Part shown: positions 35,836 through 44,613 of the stretch, one piece after another
How the letters are laid out: each line of letters starts with the position of its first letter
How positions within the stretch are numbered: the first letter of the stretch is position 1
Assembly (NCBI GenBank): GCA_963697975.1
Contig: OY969111.1
Span: forward strand, 1,364,001-1,428,000
Direction: 5' to 3'
Length of the DNA: 64,000 nt
DNA from: QHXM01 sp963697975
Lineage (GTDB): Bacteria > Acidobacteriota > Blastocatellia > Pyrinomonadales > Pyrinomonadaceae
The notes under the pieces: generated by a model
Databases searched by the model: none
The model's input: the letters and a program-made list of their open reading frames with translations, nothing else
What the model was told of the DNA's origin: nothing
Program-made: the position numbers and the translations under genes

Positions 35836-37236
35836 CTAGCCCGCCTTCACGTCGCGTCCTGTGCGAAGCAATCCGAGCAGTTGCTCACCGGCACGATAGA
35901 CTGTGCCCGCGCCGAGCGTGATGAACATATCGCCCGGCTGAAGTTGGTCTCGCAAAATCTCCGGCGCGCCTTCGAGCGGCCCGATGTACTCGGCGTTCTT
36001 GTGCCCGTAACGCTTGATAGCGTCCGTCAACGATTCCGCCGTGATGCCCTCAATCGGGTCTTCGCTCGCCGCGTAGATGTCCGTCACAAACAGCACGTCG
36101 GCGTTATTGAAAGAGCGCGCGAATTCCTCCATCTGATCCTGCGTGCGCGTGTAGCGATGCGGCTGAAAGAGGACGACGATGCGGCGACCCGCCGAACCGA
36201 TTTTGGCTGCCGCCAGTGTCGCCTTAATCTCCGTCGGGTGATGCCCGTAATCGTCCACGACCAGCACGCCCGCCTCTTCGCCTTTGAACTGAAAGCGGCG
36301 GTCAGCATTCGTAAACTCACCCAACGCCTTCGCTATCTGCTCGAACGAAACTTTCAACTCGAAGCCAACGGCAATCGCGGCCAGCGCGTTATAGACGTTG
36401 TGCAAACCGGGCGCGCGTAAATGGACATCGCCGACCACTTCCGTTCCACGCCAGACTGTAAAGCTCGAACCGTAACCTTCATCGAAACGAATCCCATGCG
36501 CCGAAACGTCCGCCTGCGCGCTCAAGCCGTAGGTTATCCTGCGCCGCTTAACGTCAGGAATCACCGCCTGCACATGCGGGTCGTCCAGACACAAGATCGA
36601 CGCACCGTAGAACGGGACTTTGTTGACAAACTGCACGAAGCACTCACGCACATCATCCATGTCCTTGTAATAGTCCATGTGCTCGCGATCAATGTTGGTG
36701 ACGATGGCGATGGTCGGCGTCAGCATCAGAAACGAGCGGTCGCTTTCGTCCGCCTCGACCACCATCAAATCTGACTGACCAATCCGGGCGTTCGACCCGA
36801 AAGACTTAACCACGCCGCCGACCACAACTGTCGGGTCAAGACCTCCATGACCGAGGACGGTGGCGACCATCGAAGTCGTCGTCGTCTTGCCGTGCGAGCC
36901 TGCGACGGCGACCGAATGCGGTTTGAGCCGCATCAACTCCGCCAGCATCTCTGCGCGCGGGATGACCGGAATCGAATGCCGACGGGCTTCGACGATCTCA
37001 GGATTGTCGTCGCGCACGGCTGTCGAGCGAACCACCACGTCGGCGTCACCAATGTTTTCCGCCTTATGCTCCTCTATAAACTCCACGCCCAATGCCTGAA
37101 GACGCTTCGTCACATCCGAGCTTTTTATGTCCGAACCCGAAACGTTGAAGCCGGAGTTAATCAACACCTCCGCAATCCCGGACATGCCGATGCCGCCGAT
37201 GCCGACGAAATGAATATGTTGAATGCGACGAAACAT
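35836..37236 (-). CDS. murC: UDP-N-acetylmuramate--L-alanine ligase
   Basis: A 466-residue Mur ligase: HFVGIGGIGMSGIAEVL nucleotide motif, P-loop GSHGKTTTTS, DEADESDRSF catalytic region and RRFQFKGE plus DDYGHHPTEIKATL of the MurC type. It adds L-Ala to UDP-MurNAc. The ATG has no Shine-Dalgarno and lies 10 nt after a heptamer hairpin that fills the spacer to murG. Confidence 0.97.
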   Translation of the reverse strand: MFRRIQHIHFVGIGGIGMSGIAEVLINSGFNVSGSDIKSSDVTKRLQALGVEFIEEHKAENIGDADVVVRSTAVRDDNPEIVEARRHSIPVIPRAEMLAELMRLKPHSVAVAGSHGKTTTTSMVATVLGHGGLDPTVVVGGVVKSFGSNARIGQSDLMVVEADESDRSFLMLTPTIAIVTNIDREHMDYYKDMDDVRECFVQFVNKVPFYGASILCLDDPHVQAVIPDVKRRRITYGLSAQADVSAHGIRFDEGYGSSFTVWRGTEVVGDVHLRAPGLHNVYNALAAIAVGFELKVSFEQIAKALGEFTNADRRFQFKGEEAGVLVVDDYGHHPTEIKATLAAAKIGSAGRRIVVLFQPHRYTRTQDQMEEFARSFNNADVLFVTDIYAASEDPIEGITAESLTDAIKRYGHKNAEYIGPLEGAPEILRDQLQPGDMFITLGAGTVYRAGEQLLGLLRTGRDVKAG

Positions 37237-37246
37237 ATTAAGAGCA

Positions 37247-37320
37247 GTGATGGGCGATAAGTGATAGGCGATAAGAGAAAACCAAATTCTTTCTTACCAC
37301 CTATCACCCATTACCTACCA
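37247..37320. repeat. Heptamer hairpin, TGATAGG family, between murG and murC
   Basis: The left arm (37247-37277) and right arm (37294-37320) consist of TGATAAG/TGATAGG-type units and their complements. The murG stop lies inside the right arm and the murC ATG is 10 nt beyond the left arm, so the element makes up the whole spacer. Confidence 0.85.
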
Positions 37321-38396
37321 CTTTTTACCAGTTCTTCCATCAAATCTACTGCTGCCGCCGCTGCGTCGCCGCGTGCGAGTTTGCGACTGGCTTCTTCCAT
37401 CCGTGTCAAATCATCCGGCGACTGCACGAGCGCGCTGATTTCCTGTGCGAGCCGTTCGCCTGTCAATTCGTGTTGCAGGATCATGCGAGCCGCGCCCGCC
37501 GTTTGTAATGCTTCAGCGTTCTTACGCTGGTGGTCGTCTGCGGCCTGCGGAAACGGAATCATGATTGCCGTCTTGCCCGCCGCGACGAGTTCCGCTGTCG
37601 TCGTCGCTCCGGCGCGACAGATGATTAAATCCGCCCGCGCGAATTCCGCGACCATGTTGTCAATGTAGCGCCGCACATCCGCGTTCTCGCCCCAGCCCGC
37701 ATCCAGGTAGCCCGCGTGAACTTTTTCAAAATCCGCCTCGCCCGTCTGGTGCGTGATGCTCAAGACATCGCGTTGCGCTTCGAGCTGTGGGAGAGCCGCA
37801 ATCACGCTCTCATTAATCGCGCGCGCGCCCTGCGAGCCGCCGAAGACGAGCACGGAAAAACGCGTAGCATCGCGCGCCTTGGGCGGAATGTCAAAGAACT
37901 CGCGGCGAACCGGATTGCCTGTCACCACTCCCTTGCCGCGAAAAAAGGGTAGCGCCGCCTCGAACGTCACCGCCGCGCGATCCACAAAACGCGCCAGGCG
38001 CCGGTTCGTAAAACCCGGCAAGGCGTTCGACTCCATGACGAGCGTAGGCAGTCGCATCATCGCCGCCGTCAGCAGCACCGGCCCTGAAACGTAACCGCCC
38101 GCACCGACGACGACATCCGGCCCGAACTCGCGTATCAGGCGTCTCGCCGCGAGGAAACTTTTTGGCAGCACCAAAACCCCACGCAGCCGCGCGCCCATGC
38201 CGACGTTCTTCAATCCCGCGCTTTCAATGAGCGATAACTCGAAACCCGCTTGCGGCACGAGCCGCGTCTCCAACCCACGCGCCGTTCCGACGAACCTGAC
38301 TTCCGACTCAGGGTTGCGGCGCATCACTTCCTTTGCTACCGCGATGCCCGGATAGATGTGTCCGCCTGTTCCTCCAGCGGCGATTAACACACGCAT
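37311..38396 (-). CDS. murG: UDP-GlcNAc:lipid I N-acetylglucosaminyltransferase
   Basis: A 361-residue GT28-family protein: ILIAAGGTGGHIYPGIAVA (first glycine loop), GAGGYVSGPVLLTA, VFGGSQGARAINE, and the C-terminal donor-binding ICRAGATTTAELVAAGKTAIMIPFP region. It makes lipid II at the inner membrane. The last codons (KSGR, stop) fall in the hairpin arm. It lies 5 nt after the ftsW stop. Confidence 0.97.
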   Translation of the reverse strand: MRVLIAAGGTGGHIYPGIAVAKEVMRRNPESEVRFVGTARGLETRLVPQAGFELSLIESAGLKNVGMGARLRGVLVLPKSFLAARRLIREFGPDVVVGAGGYVSGPVLLTAAMMRLPTLVMESNALPGFTNRRLARFVDRAAVTFEAALPFFRGKGVVTGNPVRREFFDIPPKARDATRFSVLVFGGSQGARAINESVIAALPQLEAQRDVLSITHQTGEADFEKVHAGYLDAGWGENADVRRYIDNMVAEFARADLIICRAGATTTAELVAAGKTAIMIPFPQAADDHQRKNAEALQTAGAARMILQHELTGERLAQEISALVQSPDDLTRMEEASRKLARGDAAAAAVDLMEELVKSGR

Positions 38397-38401
38397 CGCC
38401 C

Positions 38402-39616
38402 TTATGCCCCACGCGGCGAAGGGGCAACGGGGGAACGCGGGGACAAAGACGGTGGCAGAGCAGTTGGCCGCTCCTTCTCAATCTCTATGCCCCTCGTATC
38501 GTCGAAGCCCTTCCCGCCACCGCCTCCGGTGGAATGCTGCGAGATATTCAGCAGGATGCCCATCGCTACCAGCGTCGGAACTAAGGATGAGCCGCCGTAG
38601 GAGATGAACGGCAGCGGGATTCCCTTTGTCGGCAAAAGCGAGAGCACGACGCTGATGTTAAAGAGCGCCTGCACGACAATCCCCGTCACGATCCCTAAGC
38701 CCAGCAGCATCCCGAACCTGTCAGGCGCACGCAACGCCGCACGCGTACCGCGCCACAGCAAAATTCCAAAGACCGTCACCACAGCCATCGCACCGAACAA
38801 TCCCAACTCTTCTCCCACCACCGCGAAAATAAAATCCGAATGAGCGAACGGCAGAAAGAACATCTTCTGCTTACCCTGCGCGAAGCCCATCCCGCTCGTC
38901 CCGCCCGAACCGACCGCGATTAAAGACTGCACCACCTGAAAGCCTTTGTCCTGCGGGTCAGCCCAGGGGTTCGTAAACGTCACCAGCCTTTGAAAACGCC
39001 ACGGCACAAAGAGCAGCATCCATGCTCCGACGGCCAGTCCCGGCGCAGCGGCCATCCCCAGGTGCAGCAGGCGCGCGCCCGCCGTGAAGTAGACCACCAC
39101 GCAAATCACCATCAGCATCAGAGCCGTTCCCAGATCAGGCTCTTTCAAAATCAACGCGGCCAGCAATCCCGTCACGGCCATGCACGGCACGAAAGTTCTC
39201 CAGAGCGAGCCTTCTTCTCCCGCGCGCTTCTCCAAAAAGTAAGCGAGAAAGATTGCCAGCGCGAGTTTTGACAACTCCGAGGGCTGAACCGAAAACGCTT
39301 TCAGCTTGAGCCAGCGATGCGCGCCGTTAGTCGCCGAAAATCCGAAGACGGCGATGAGCAGCACCACTGTCAACCCAAGTAAGCCGTAAACGATTCGCTT
39401 ATCGCGCAAGCGTTGATAATCGAACTGCATCATCAGCAGCATCGCGCCGAACCCGATGGCCGTCCAGATGACCTGCTTGATGACGTAGTAATACTGGTTA
39501 TTGTTCTGTTCCTGCGCCATCACCGCCGACGCACTGTAGACCATGACGATGCCAAACAGCGCCAGCCCGGCGGTCGCAGCAAACAACCATTTATCGGCTT
39601 GTAGCTTTCGTGCCAT
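38402..39616 (-). CDS. ftsW: Septal peptidoglycan polymerase FtsW (SEDS family)
   Basis: A 404-residue protein with about ten membrane helices. SEDS hallmarks: LKAFSVQPSELSKLALAIFLA, the catalytic-loop region around RFQRLVTFTNPWADPQDKGFQ, and SGMGFAQGKQKMFFLPFAHSDFIFAVVGEELG, and KGIPLPFISYGGSS near the end. The C-terminal tail is Pro/Arg-rich. It polymerises lipid II with its partner PBP (44614-46689). Confidence 0.96.
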   Translation of the reverse strand: MARKLQADKWLFAATAGLALFGIVMVYSASAVMAQEQNNNQYYYVIKQVIWTAIGFGAMLLMMQFDYQRLRDKRIVYGLLGLTVVLLIAVFGFSATNGAHRWLKLKAFSVQPSELSKLALAIFLAYFLEKRAGEEGSLWRTFVPCMAVTGLLAALILKEPDLGTALMLMVICVVVYFTAGARLLHLGMAAAPGLAVGAWMLLFVPWRFQRLVTFTNPWADPQDKGFQVVQSLIAVGSGGTSGMGFAQGKQKMFFLPFAHSDFIFAVVGEELGLFGAMAVVTVFGILLWRGTRAALRAPDRFGMLLGLGIVTGIVVQALFNISVVLSLLPTKGIPLPFISYGGSSLVPTLVAMGILLNISQHSTGGGGGKGFDDTRGIEIEKERPTALPPSLSPRSPVAPSPRGA

Positions 39617-39622
39617 AACTCT

Positions 39623-39712
39623 CGATTTCGGATTGCGGAATGCGGATTTCGGATTTAAGAACCTTCGTTCTGCTTTCCAATCAGCAATCCGAAATCCGCA
39701 TTCCGCAATTCG
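39623..39712. repeat. Heptamer hairpin, TTTCGGA family, inside murD's 3' end
   Basis: The left arm (39623-39656) is TTTCGGA/TTGCGGA/ATGCGGA units; the right arm (39683-39712) is the complement. The murD stop at 39655 lies within the left arm, so the right arm and loop encode murD's last residues. ftsW begins 6 nt beyond the element. Confidence 0.85.
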
Positions 39713-41061
39713 TTGACTGCTTCCTTGAACACTTGCCCTCGATGCTCGAAGCTCTTGAACATATCGAAACTGGCGCAGGCGGGCGCGAGTAGAACTATGT
39801 CGCCCGCTTCGGCAGCTGCGTAAGCGCGTCGCACCGCGTCCGTCATGTCACGGGCGCGCTCCATCGAAGCGTCCTGTTTCAATTCCCTTTCAATCGTGTC
39901 GGCGTCTTCACCGACTAAAACAAGTTTGCGAACGAGCGAGCGGATGAGCGGCGCGAGCGGCGCATAGGGCGCTTGCTTGCCGCGCCCGCCGAGGATTAAA
40001 ACCACCTTGCCATCTTCCTCCGCGAACGCTTCCAGAGCTTTCAAGGTCGCATCAACGCTCGTCGCCTTCGAGTCGTTGTAAAACTTCACACCATTGATTT
40101 CTTCGACGAACTCCAGACGATGCTCGACGGGTTTGAATCTTTTGATCGTCTCGCGCATCGAATCGGGTGACGCGCCGCAACTGAGTCCGGCAGCCAGAGC
40201 CGCCAGCACATTCTCGACATTGTGCAGCCCGCGCAATTGCATCTCGTCCCGCATCATCAACACGCGCTCTCCGTCTTTTGTGCGCGACACGATATCGCGC
40301 CCGTTTCTCAGGAACAGCCCCTCGTCCAATTCGCGCCGCACGCTGAACTCGACAACATGCGCCCTTAAACCCCGCGCCCATGAAGAGACGATTTCATCGT
40401 CCGCATTGAGAATCGCCACATCGCCCGCCGTCTGGTTGCGGAAGAGGCGATGCTTGGCCGCAGCGTAGTCCATCAAAGTCTCGTAGCGATCCATGTGGTT
40501 CGGCGTCACGTTCAAACAGAGCGCAACGGTCGGGTGAAACCCGGCAATCGTCTCAAGCTGAAAACTGGAAAGCTCGACGACCGTCCAGCCATCATCTGTG
40601 GAAGTCTCGACCATCGAGATGAGCGCCGTGCCGATGTTGCCGCCGACCTGCACGCTTAATCCCGCATCTTTCAAAATCTCGCCAATCAGCGTCGTCGTCG
40701 TCGTCTTACCGTTGCTGCCCGTAATGCCGACAATGCGCCCGCGCAAAAACCGTGAAGCAAGCTCGACCTCTCCGATGACTTCCGCGCCCGCGCGATCCGC
40801 GTATCTCGCCGGAATAACCTTGCTCGGTACACCCGGACTCATCACTACCAGTTCGACCTGATCCAACAACCACATCGGCACATCGCCCGGCAGCAATCCG
40901 ACGCCTTCACGCTTGAGCGCAACGGCCTCCGGCCCCCACTCTTCAATCGGCTTGCGATCATTGATGGCGACCGTCGCCCCGCGCTTTGCCAGAAAGCGAG
41001 CGCAAGCAATCCCGCTTCGCGCCGCGCCGATAATCAAAACTTTCTTGCCCGCAACTTCCAA
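39655..41061 (-). CDS. murD: UDP-N-acetylmuramoyl-L-alanine--D-glutamate ligase
   Basis: A 468-residue Mur ligase: VLIIGAARSGIACARFLAKRG N-domain, P-loop GITGSNGKTTTTTLIG, VELSSFQLE catalytic region, EFVEEINGVKFYNDSKATSVDA of the MurD type and LLAPACASFDMFKSFEHRG near the end. It adds D-Glu to UDP-MurNAc-L-Ala. The last 17 or so residues (NELRNADFGLLIGKQNEGS region) are encoded by the hairpin repeat. Confidence 0.97.
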   Translation of the reverse strand: MEVAGKKVLIIGAARSGIACARFLAKRGATVAINDRKPIEEWGPEAVALKREGVGLLPGDVPMWLLDQVELVVMSPGVPSKVIPARYADRAGAEVIGEVELASRFLRGRIVGITGSNGKTTTTTLIGEILKDAGLSVQVGGNIGTALISMVETSTDDGWTVVELSSFQLETIAGFHPTVALCLNVTPNHMDRYETLMDYAAAKHRLFRNQTAGDVAILNADDEIVSSWARGLRAHVVEFSVRRELDEGLFLRNGRDIVSRTKDGERVLMMRDEMQLRGLHNVENVLAALAAGLSCGASPDSMRETIKRFKPVEHRLEFVEEINGVKFYNDSKATSVDATLKALEAFAEEDGKVVLILGGRGKQAPYAPLAPLIRSLVRKLVLVGEDADTIERELKQDASMERARDMTDAVRRAYAAAEAGDIVLLAPACASFDMFKSFEHRGQVFKEAVNELRNADFGLLIGKQNEGS

Positions 41062-41103
41062 ACTCTTCTCACTCGTTTCTCAAAGATCAAATTTCTTGTC
41101 CGT

Positions 41104-42630
41104 TTACCTTAACTTCAACGTCGAAAGACTCAGGAGCGCGAACAGGATGGCAAGGATTAGAAAGCGAAAGACGACTTTCGTCTCCACCGTTCTCTGCCCG
41201 AAGCGACGTTCCCACTGCAACTCAAAGTGATGATGCAAGGGCGACATCTTGAAGATGCGCCGCTTCGTCATCTTGAATGAAGCGACCTGTAACATCACCG
41301 ACAAAATTTCCAGCACGAACACGCCGCCGATCATTAGCAGCATGAACTCCTGCTTGGTCAGGACCGCAATCGTCCCGATGGCGCCGCCGATGGCGAGGCT
41401 GCCGACATCGCCCATGAAAACTTCCGCAGGCGGCGCGTTGTACCACAGGAAGCCAAGACTCGCTCCAGCCATCGCGCCGCAGAAGACAGTCAACTCGGCG
41501 GCTTCCGGCCTATGCACCAGCCCTAAGTAACTCGCAAAGCGAAAGTCGCTCGTGATGTAGGTGAAGGCCGTCAGCGCAGCCATCGCTATGAACGTTACGC
41601 CGATTGCCAGCCCGTCCAGACCATCCGTCAAATTCACCGCGTTCGATGACCCCAGCAGCACGATGATGATAAAGATCAGGTACAGGTACGGGCCGATGTA
41701 GCTGGGACTGGTCAACGGATTGTGATCCGACGTTGACTTCAGGAACGGAATGTCCACGTTCCACGAATACTTCGTGCTCTTCGCAATCTCTGACGGGTAC
41801 GCTTCTTCCAACAGCATCCGGTTGAGATGAATGAGATGCTCGTCTCGCGGATTAAGCGCGATAAACTTGAGCGTCTCATCCGTCAGCTTCACCTGCGCGA
41901 AGCGTTGCTCGTCAAAGAGCGAATGGCCGGTCATCAGGCCGTTCAATCCGTCAAGCAGCTTCCGTCCATTCTCTTCCGGCATCTTGCCCGTGCCGTCATA
42001 AGTTTTCAGCAACTCCTGCGTCTCAGGTCTCAACTGCGACCAGAGATACTGCGACAGCGGGTCGCGCCCGTCTCGCAGCTTAAGCGTCAGAGAGCCGGGG
42101 TCTCTGATGTCACCGGCGCGCAGTACGGGCGGGCCGCCAACAGAAACAGAGGAGAGGTAAAGGACGGCCCAGACCGCGATGGCGATTAGCAATTGCCCGA
42201 CGAGTTTCTGCTTGCCTGTCAAACCGAGGCTGCGGCGCATCGCCATCTTCCGGTAATCATCCAGAAAGCCTATGACCCCGAAGAGCAGGAACGCGATCAT
42301 CACGATCCAGACGTAGAGGCTCGACAGCTTGGCCCACAGCAGGGTTGAAATCAGAACCGAACCGATGATCAACACACCGCCCATCGTCGGCGTGCCGCGC
42401 TTCGCCATGTGAGCCTGCGGCCCTTCCTCGCGGATTTGCTGCCCGACGTTCCAGGTCTTGAGAGCCTGTATGACGCGCTTGCCGAAGATAAGCGAGATCA
42501 GGAGCGCCGTGACCGAAGCGTAAGCTGTGCGAAACGTGACGTAGTTGAAGACGTTGAGCGCCTTGACGAGATAAGACCCGCCGCCCTCGTAGGTGTTATA
42601 AAGCCACTCGTAGAAGATCCAATGAATCAT
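41104..42630 (-). CDS. mraY: Phospho-MurNAc-pentapeptide translocase with an extra extracytoplasmic domain
   Basis: A 508-residue protein, about 150 longer than usual. MraY hallmarks: HMAKRGTPTMGGVLI, GFLDDYRK (the DDY motif, 124-126), NAVNLTDGLDGLAIG (330-344), EVFMGDVGSLAIGG and MSPLHHHFEL. Residues about 163-290 are an insertion between the helix ending VLYLSS and the NVDIPFLKS loop, i.e. on the outer face. It makes lipid I. The ATG has no Shine-Dalgarno and lies 10 nt after a hairpin. Confidence 0.96.
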   Translation of the reverse strand: MIHWIFYEWLYNTYEGGGSYLVKALNVFNYVTFRTAYASVTALLISLIFGKRVIQALKTWNVGQQIREEGPQAHMAKRGTPTMGGVLIIGSVLISTLLWAKLSSLYVWIVMIAFLLFGVIGFLDDYRKMAMRRSLGLTGKQKLVGQLLIAIAVWAVLYLSSVSVGGPPVLRAGDIRDPGSLTLKLRDGRDPLSQYLWSQLRPETQELLKTYDGTGKMPEENGRKLLDGLNGLMTGHSLFDEQRFAQVKLTDETLKFIALNPRDEHLIHLNRMLLEEAYPSEIAKSTKYSWNVDIPFLKSTSDHNPLTSPSYIGPYLYLIFIIIVLLGSSNAVNLTDGLDGLAIGVTFIAMAALTAFTYITSDFRFASYLGLVHRPEAAELTVFCGAMAGASLGFLWYNAPPAEVFMGDVGSLAIGGAIGTIAVLTKQEFMLLMIGGVFVLEILSVMLQVASFKMTKRRIFKMSPLHHHFELQWERRFGQRTVETKVVFRFLILAILFALLSLSTLKLR

Positions 42631-42640
42631 CGTCGTCGGA

Positions 42641-42717
42641 GTCTGGAGTCTGGAGTCTGAAGTCTGGAGTCAAAAGACAGCTATTGTTTTTGACTCCAGA
42701 CTTCAGACTCCAGACTT
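42641..42717. repeat. Heptamer hairpin, GTCTGGA family, between murF and mraY
   Basis: The left arm from 42641 is GTCTGGA, GTCTGGA, GTCTGAA, GTCTGGA; the right arm (about 42690-42717) is the complement with TCCAGAC units. It starts directly at the murF stop and ends 10 nt before the mraY ATG, filling the spacer. The same family lies at 53702-53786. Confidence 0.88.
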
Positions 42718-44202
42718 TCAATTTTCCTCGTCTGCTCCGAGCGCAGGAAAGCGGTCGCGCAGCATCTTCACGACCTTATCCGTCTCCACACCGCGCGAGC
42801 CTTTGACCAGCACGAGGTCGCCCATCCGCGCTTCCTCACAAATTGCAGCCCCGGCTTGCTCCGAAGTTTCAAAGTAGCGCGCCTGCCCCTGGCTCATCCC
42901 GGCAGAGAGAGCGCCTTCAACCATCTCATGGGCCAAGCCCCGCACGCCCCACAACGAATCGATCCCGCCCTGCGCGATTTCAACTCCGGCCTCCCGGTGC
43001 ATCCTTCCTCCGTCCGGCCCTAACTCAAGCATCTCGCCCGCGATGACGATGCGACGCTTCACTTCAGCGCCGCTCTCCGCGATTGTTCGCACGATGCTCA
43101 AGAGCGAGCGCGGGTTCGAGTTGTAAGAATCATCCACGACCGTAAACCCGGCGGCGAAGTCAATCACCTCGCCGCGCATTTTTGCTGGGGCAACACCTTT
43201 GAGCGCACTCGCAATCTCTCCCGCCTTCATCTCAAAGCAAACGGCGACCGCCGCTGCCGCCAGCGCGTTCATCAAATTATGGCGACCCGGCATCTGCAAC
43301 TCCGCGTCCGCAGAGCCTCCCGGCGTCCGTAATCGAAAGCGGCTTCGACCAAAGCGGCTCGTATCAATATCCGTCGCCATCACGTCCGCTGCGTTATCCA
43401 CGCCGAAAGTAATCACAGGGCCATCGTGGAGGCCGCGCATCGCAATCACGCGTTCGTCATCACTGTTGAGCACCGCAGTTGCGCCCGGCTTGAGACCTTC
43501 AATTAATTCGGCCTTCGCCGCCGCGATTCTTTCAATCGTGCCGAGGTGTTCGAGATGAACGGGCGCGACCAGCAGCTCTACGCCGATGTCCGGCGGCGTA
43601 ATCCTGCAAAGGCGCTCGATCTCATGCGTCGGCGAAGACATCCCCATCTCAAGCACTGCGAGGTCAAACTGTTCAGGCTTTCTTCCTTCAGTCACCATCT
43701 GCAAAACAGCGAGCGGCAGCCCGAGTCCGTTGTTATAGTTTCGCTCGCTCTTGAGAACGCGGCGACCCGAAGCACTGAGCAAGTGCGCCGTCAACTCTTT
43801 GGCCGTCGTTTTCCCTGCGCTGCCTGTGATGGCGACGACTGGCCGCGCCCATGCTTCATAGACCTTGCGCGCGAGCGTTTGCAGCGCGGCGATGGCATCT
43901 TCGACGAGCAACAGTTTGTGAGCAATCGCCTGCAACGCAGCGTCTTCCTGCACACGCTCCCGGCGCGCGACCGCTGCGATTGCGCCCTGTTCGAACGCCT
44001 TCGGGATATAGCGATGAGCATCGGCAAACGTGCCGTTAAAACCGGCGCGCGCGTAATCACTTTGCGACAGCGCGAAAAAGAGTTCGCCCGCGCCGGTCGT
44101 TCGCGAGTCAATCGAGAATCCGACTATTTCGTTGTCAAACAACTCGGCGCTCAAACCACTAACCTGAGCGCCCATCAAATCCGCCGCCGTCCGTATATTC
44201 AC
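42718..44202 (-). CDS. murF: UDP-N-acetylmuramoyl-tripeptide--D-alanyl-D-alanine ligase
   Basis: About 494 residues. MurF rather than MurE is shown by SIDSRTTGAGELFFAL, P-loop AITGSAGKTTAKELTAHLL, ERNYNNGLGLPLAVLQM, and FTVVDDSYNSNPRSLLSIV. Start GTG 44202 follows GAGGACGG; TTG 44226 is possible. It adds D-Ala-D-Ala to the peptide stem. murE, which normally precedes murF, is absent here. Confidence 0.96.
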   Translation of the reverse strand: MNIRTAADLMGAQVSGLSAELFDNEIVGFSIDSRTTGAGELFFALSQSDYARAGFNGTFADAHRYIPKAFEQGAIAAVARRERVQEDAALQAIAHKLLLVEDAIAALQTLARKVYEAWARPVVAITGSAGKTTAKELTAHLLSASGRRVLKSERNYNNGLGLPLAVLQMVTEGRKPEQFDLAVLEMGMSSPTHEIERLCRITPPDIGVELLVAPVHLEHLGTIERIAAAKAELIEGLKPGATAVLNSDDERVIAMRGLHDGPVITFGVDNAADVMATDIDTSRFGRSRFRLRTPGGSADAELQMPGRHNLMNALAAAAVAVCFEMKAGEIASALKGVAPAKMRGEVIDFAAGFTVVDDSYNSNPRSLLSIVRTIAESGAEVKRRIVIAGEMLELGPDGGRMHREAGVEIAQGGIDSLWGVRGLAHEMVEGALSAGMSQGQARYFETSEQAGAAICEEARMGDLVLVKGSRGVETDKVVKMLRDRFPALGADEEN

Positions 44203-44613
44203 GCCGCGTCCGTCCTCATCTCGCAAGAATCTCGGTTGCCATTATCATCTTGCGCACAGCCTCATACGGCGGTCAACTTGGGAGCGTAAATTGGCGAGTC
44301 GCCCCCGCAGGGGACGCTCCAGCCTCTTCAAAAACATCTTCCGAATCACTCAAATCTGCGCGTCCTGCGACTGATGCCAGAAGACTTTTAGCCGCGAGAA
44401 CCGCTTCATCCTGCTCTATTCTCAATGTTCGCTGCGTCGCGCGCGTCCGGCGCAAACGCTTCCGGCAGGCGCTGATTCTCTGCTTCGTTTCGTGCGGCGC
44501 GCTCTCGCCATTCCTGCTGTGTCGTGCGTTCATACGTTCAAGGATGAACGATGAAGGGGAAGGATGAAGGCTAAAGGCTGGCTAAACCTCATCCGTCATT
44601 CTTCATCCTCGGC
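44203..44613. other. Spacer in the usual murE position, no clear gene
   Basis: This 411-nt stretch lies between the PBP and murF genes, where murE usually stands. No Mur-ligase motif was found in any frame. One minus-strand reading frame at 44273-44533 (86 codons) has an Arg-rich, low-complexity product with no recognisable family. 44539-44613 carries GGATGAA / TTCATCC units that look like another hairpin repeat. Confidence 0.55.

Noticed and set aside
35530..36420. A 296-codon frame on the plus strand
   Set aside because: Antisense to murB and murC; no motif and no ribosome site.
44273..44533. Possible 86-residue gene in the murE position
   Set aside because: Arg-rich start, low complexity, no ribosome site and no known family; kept only as a note in the spacer entry.
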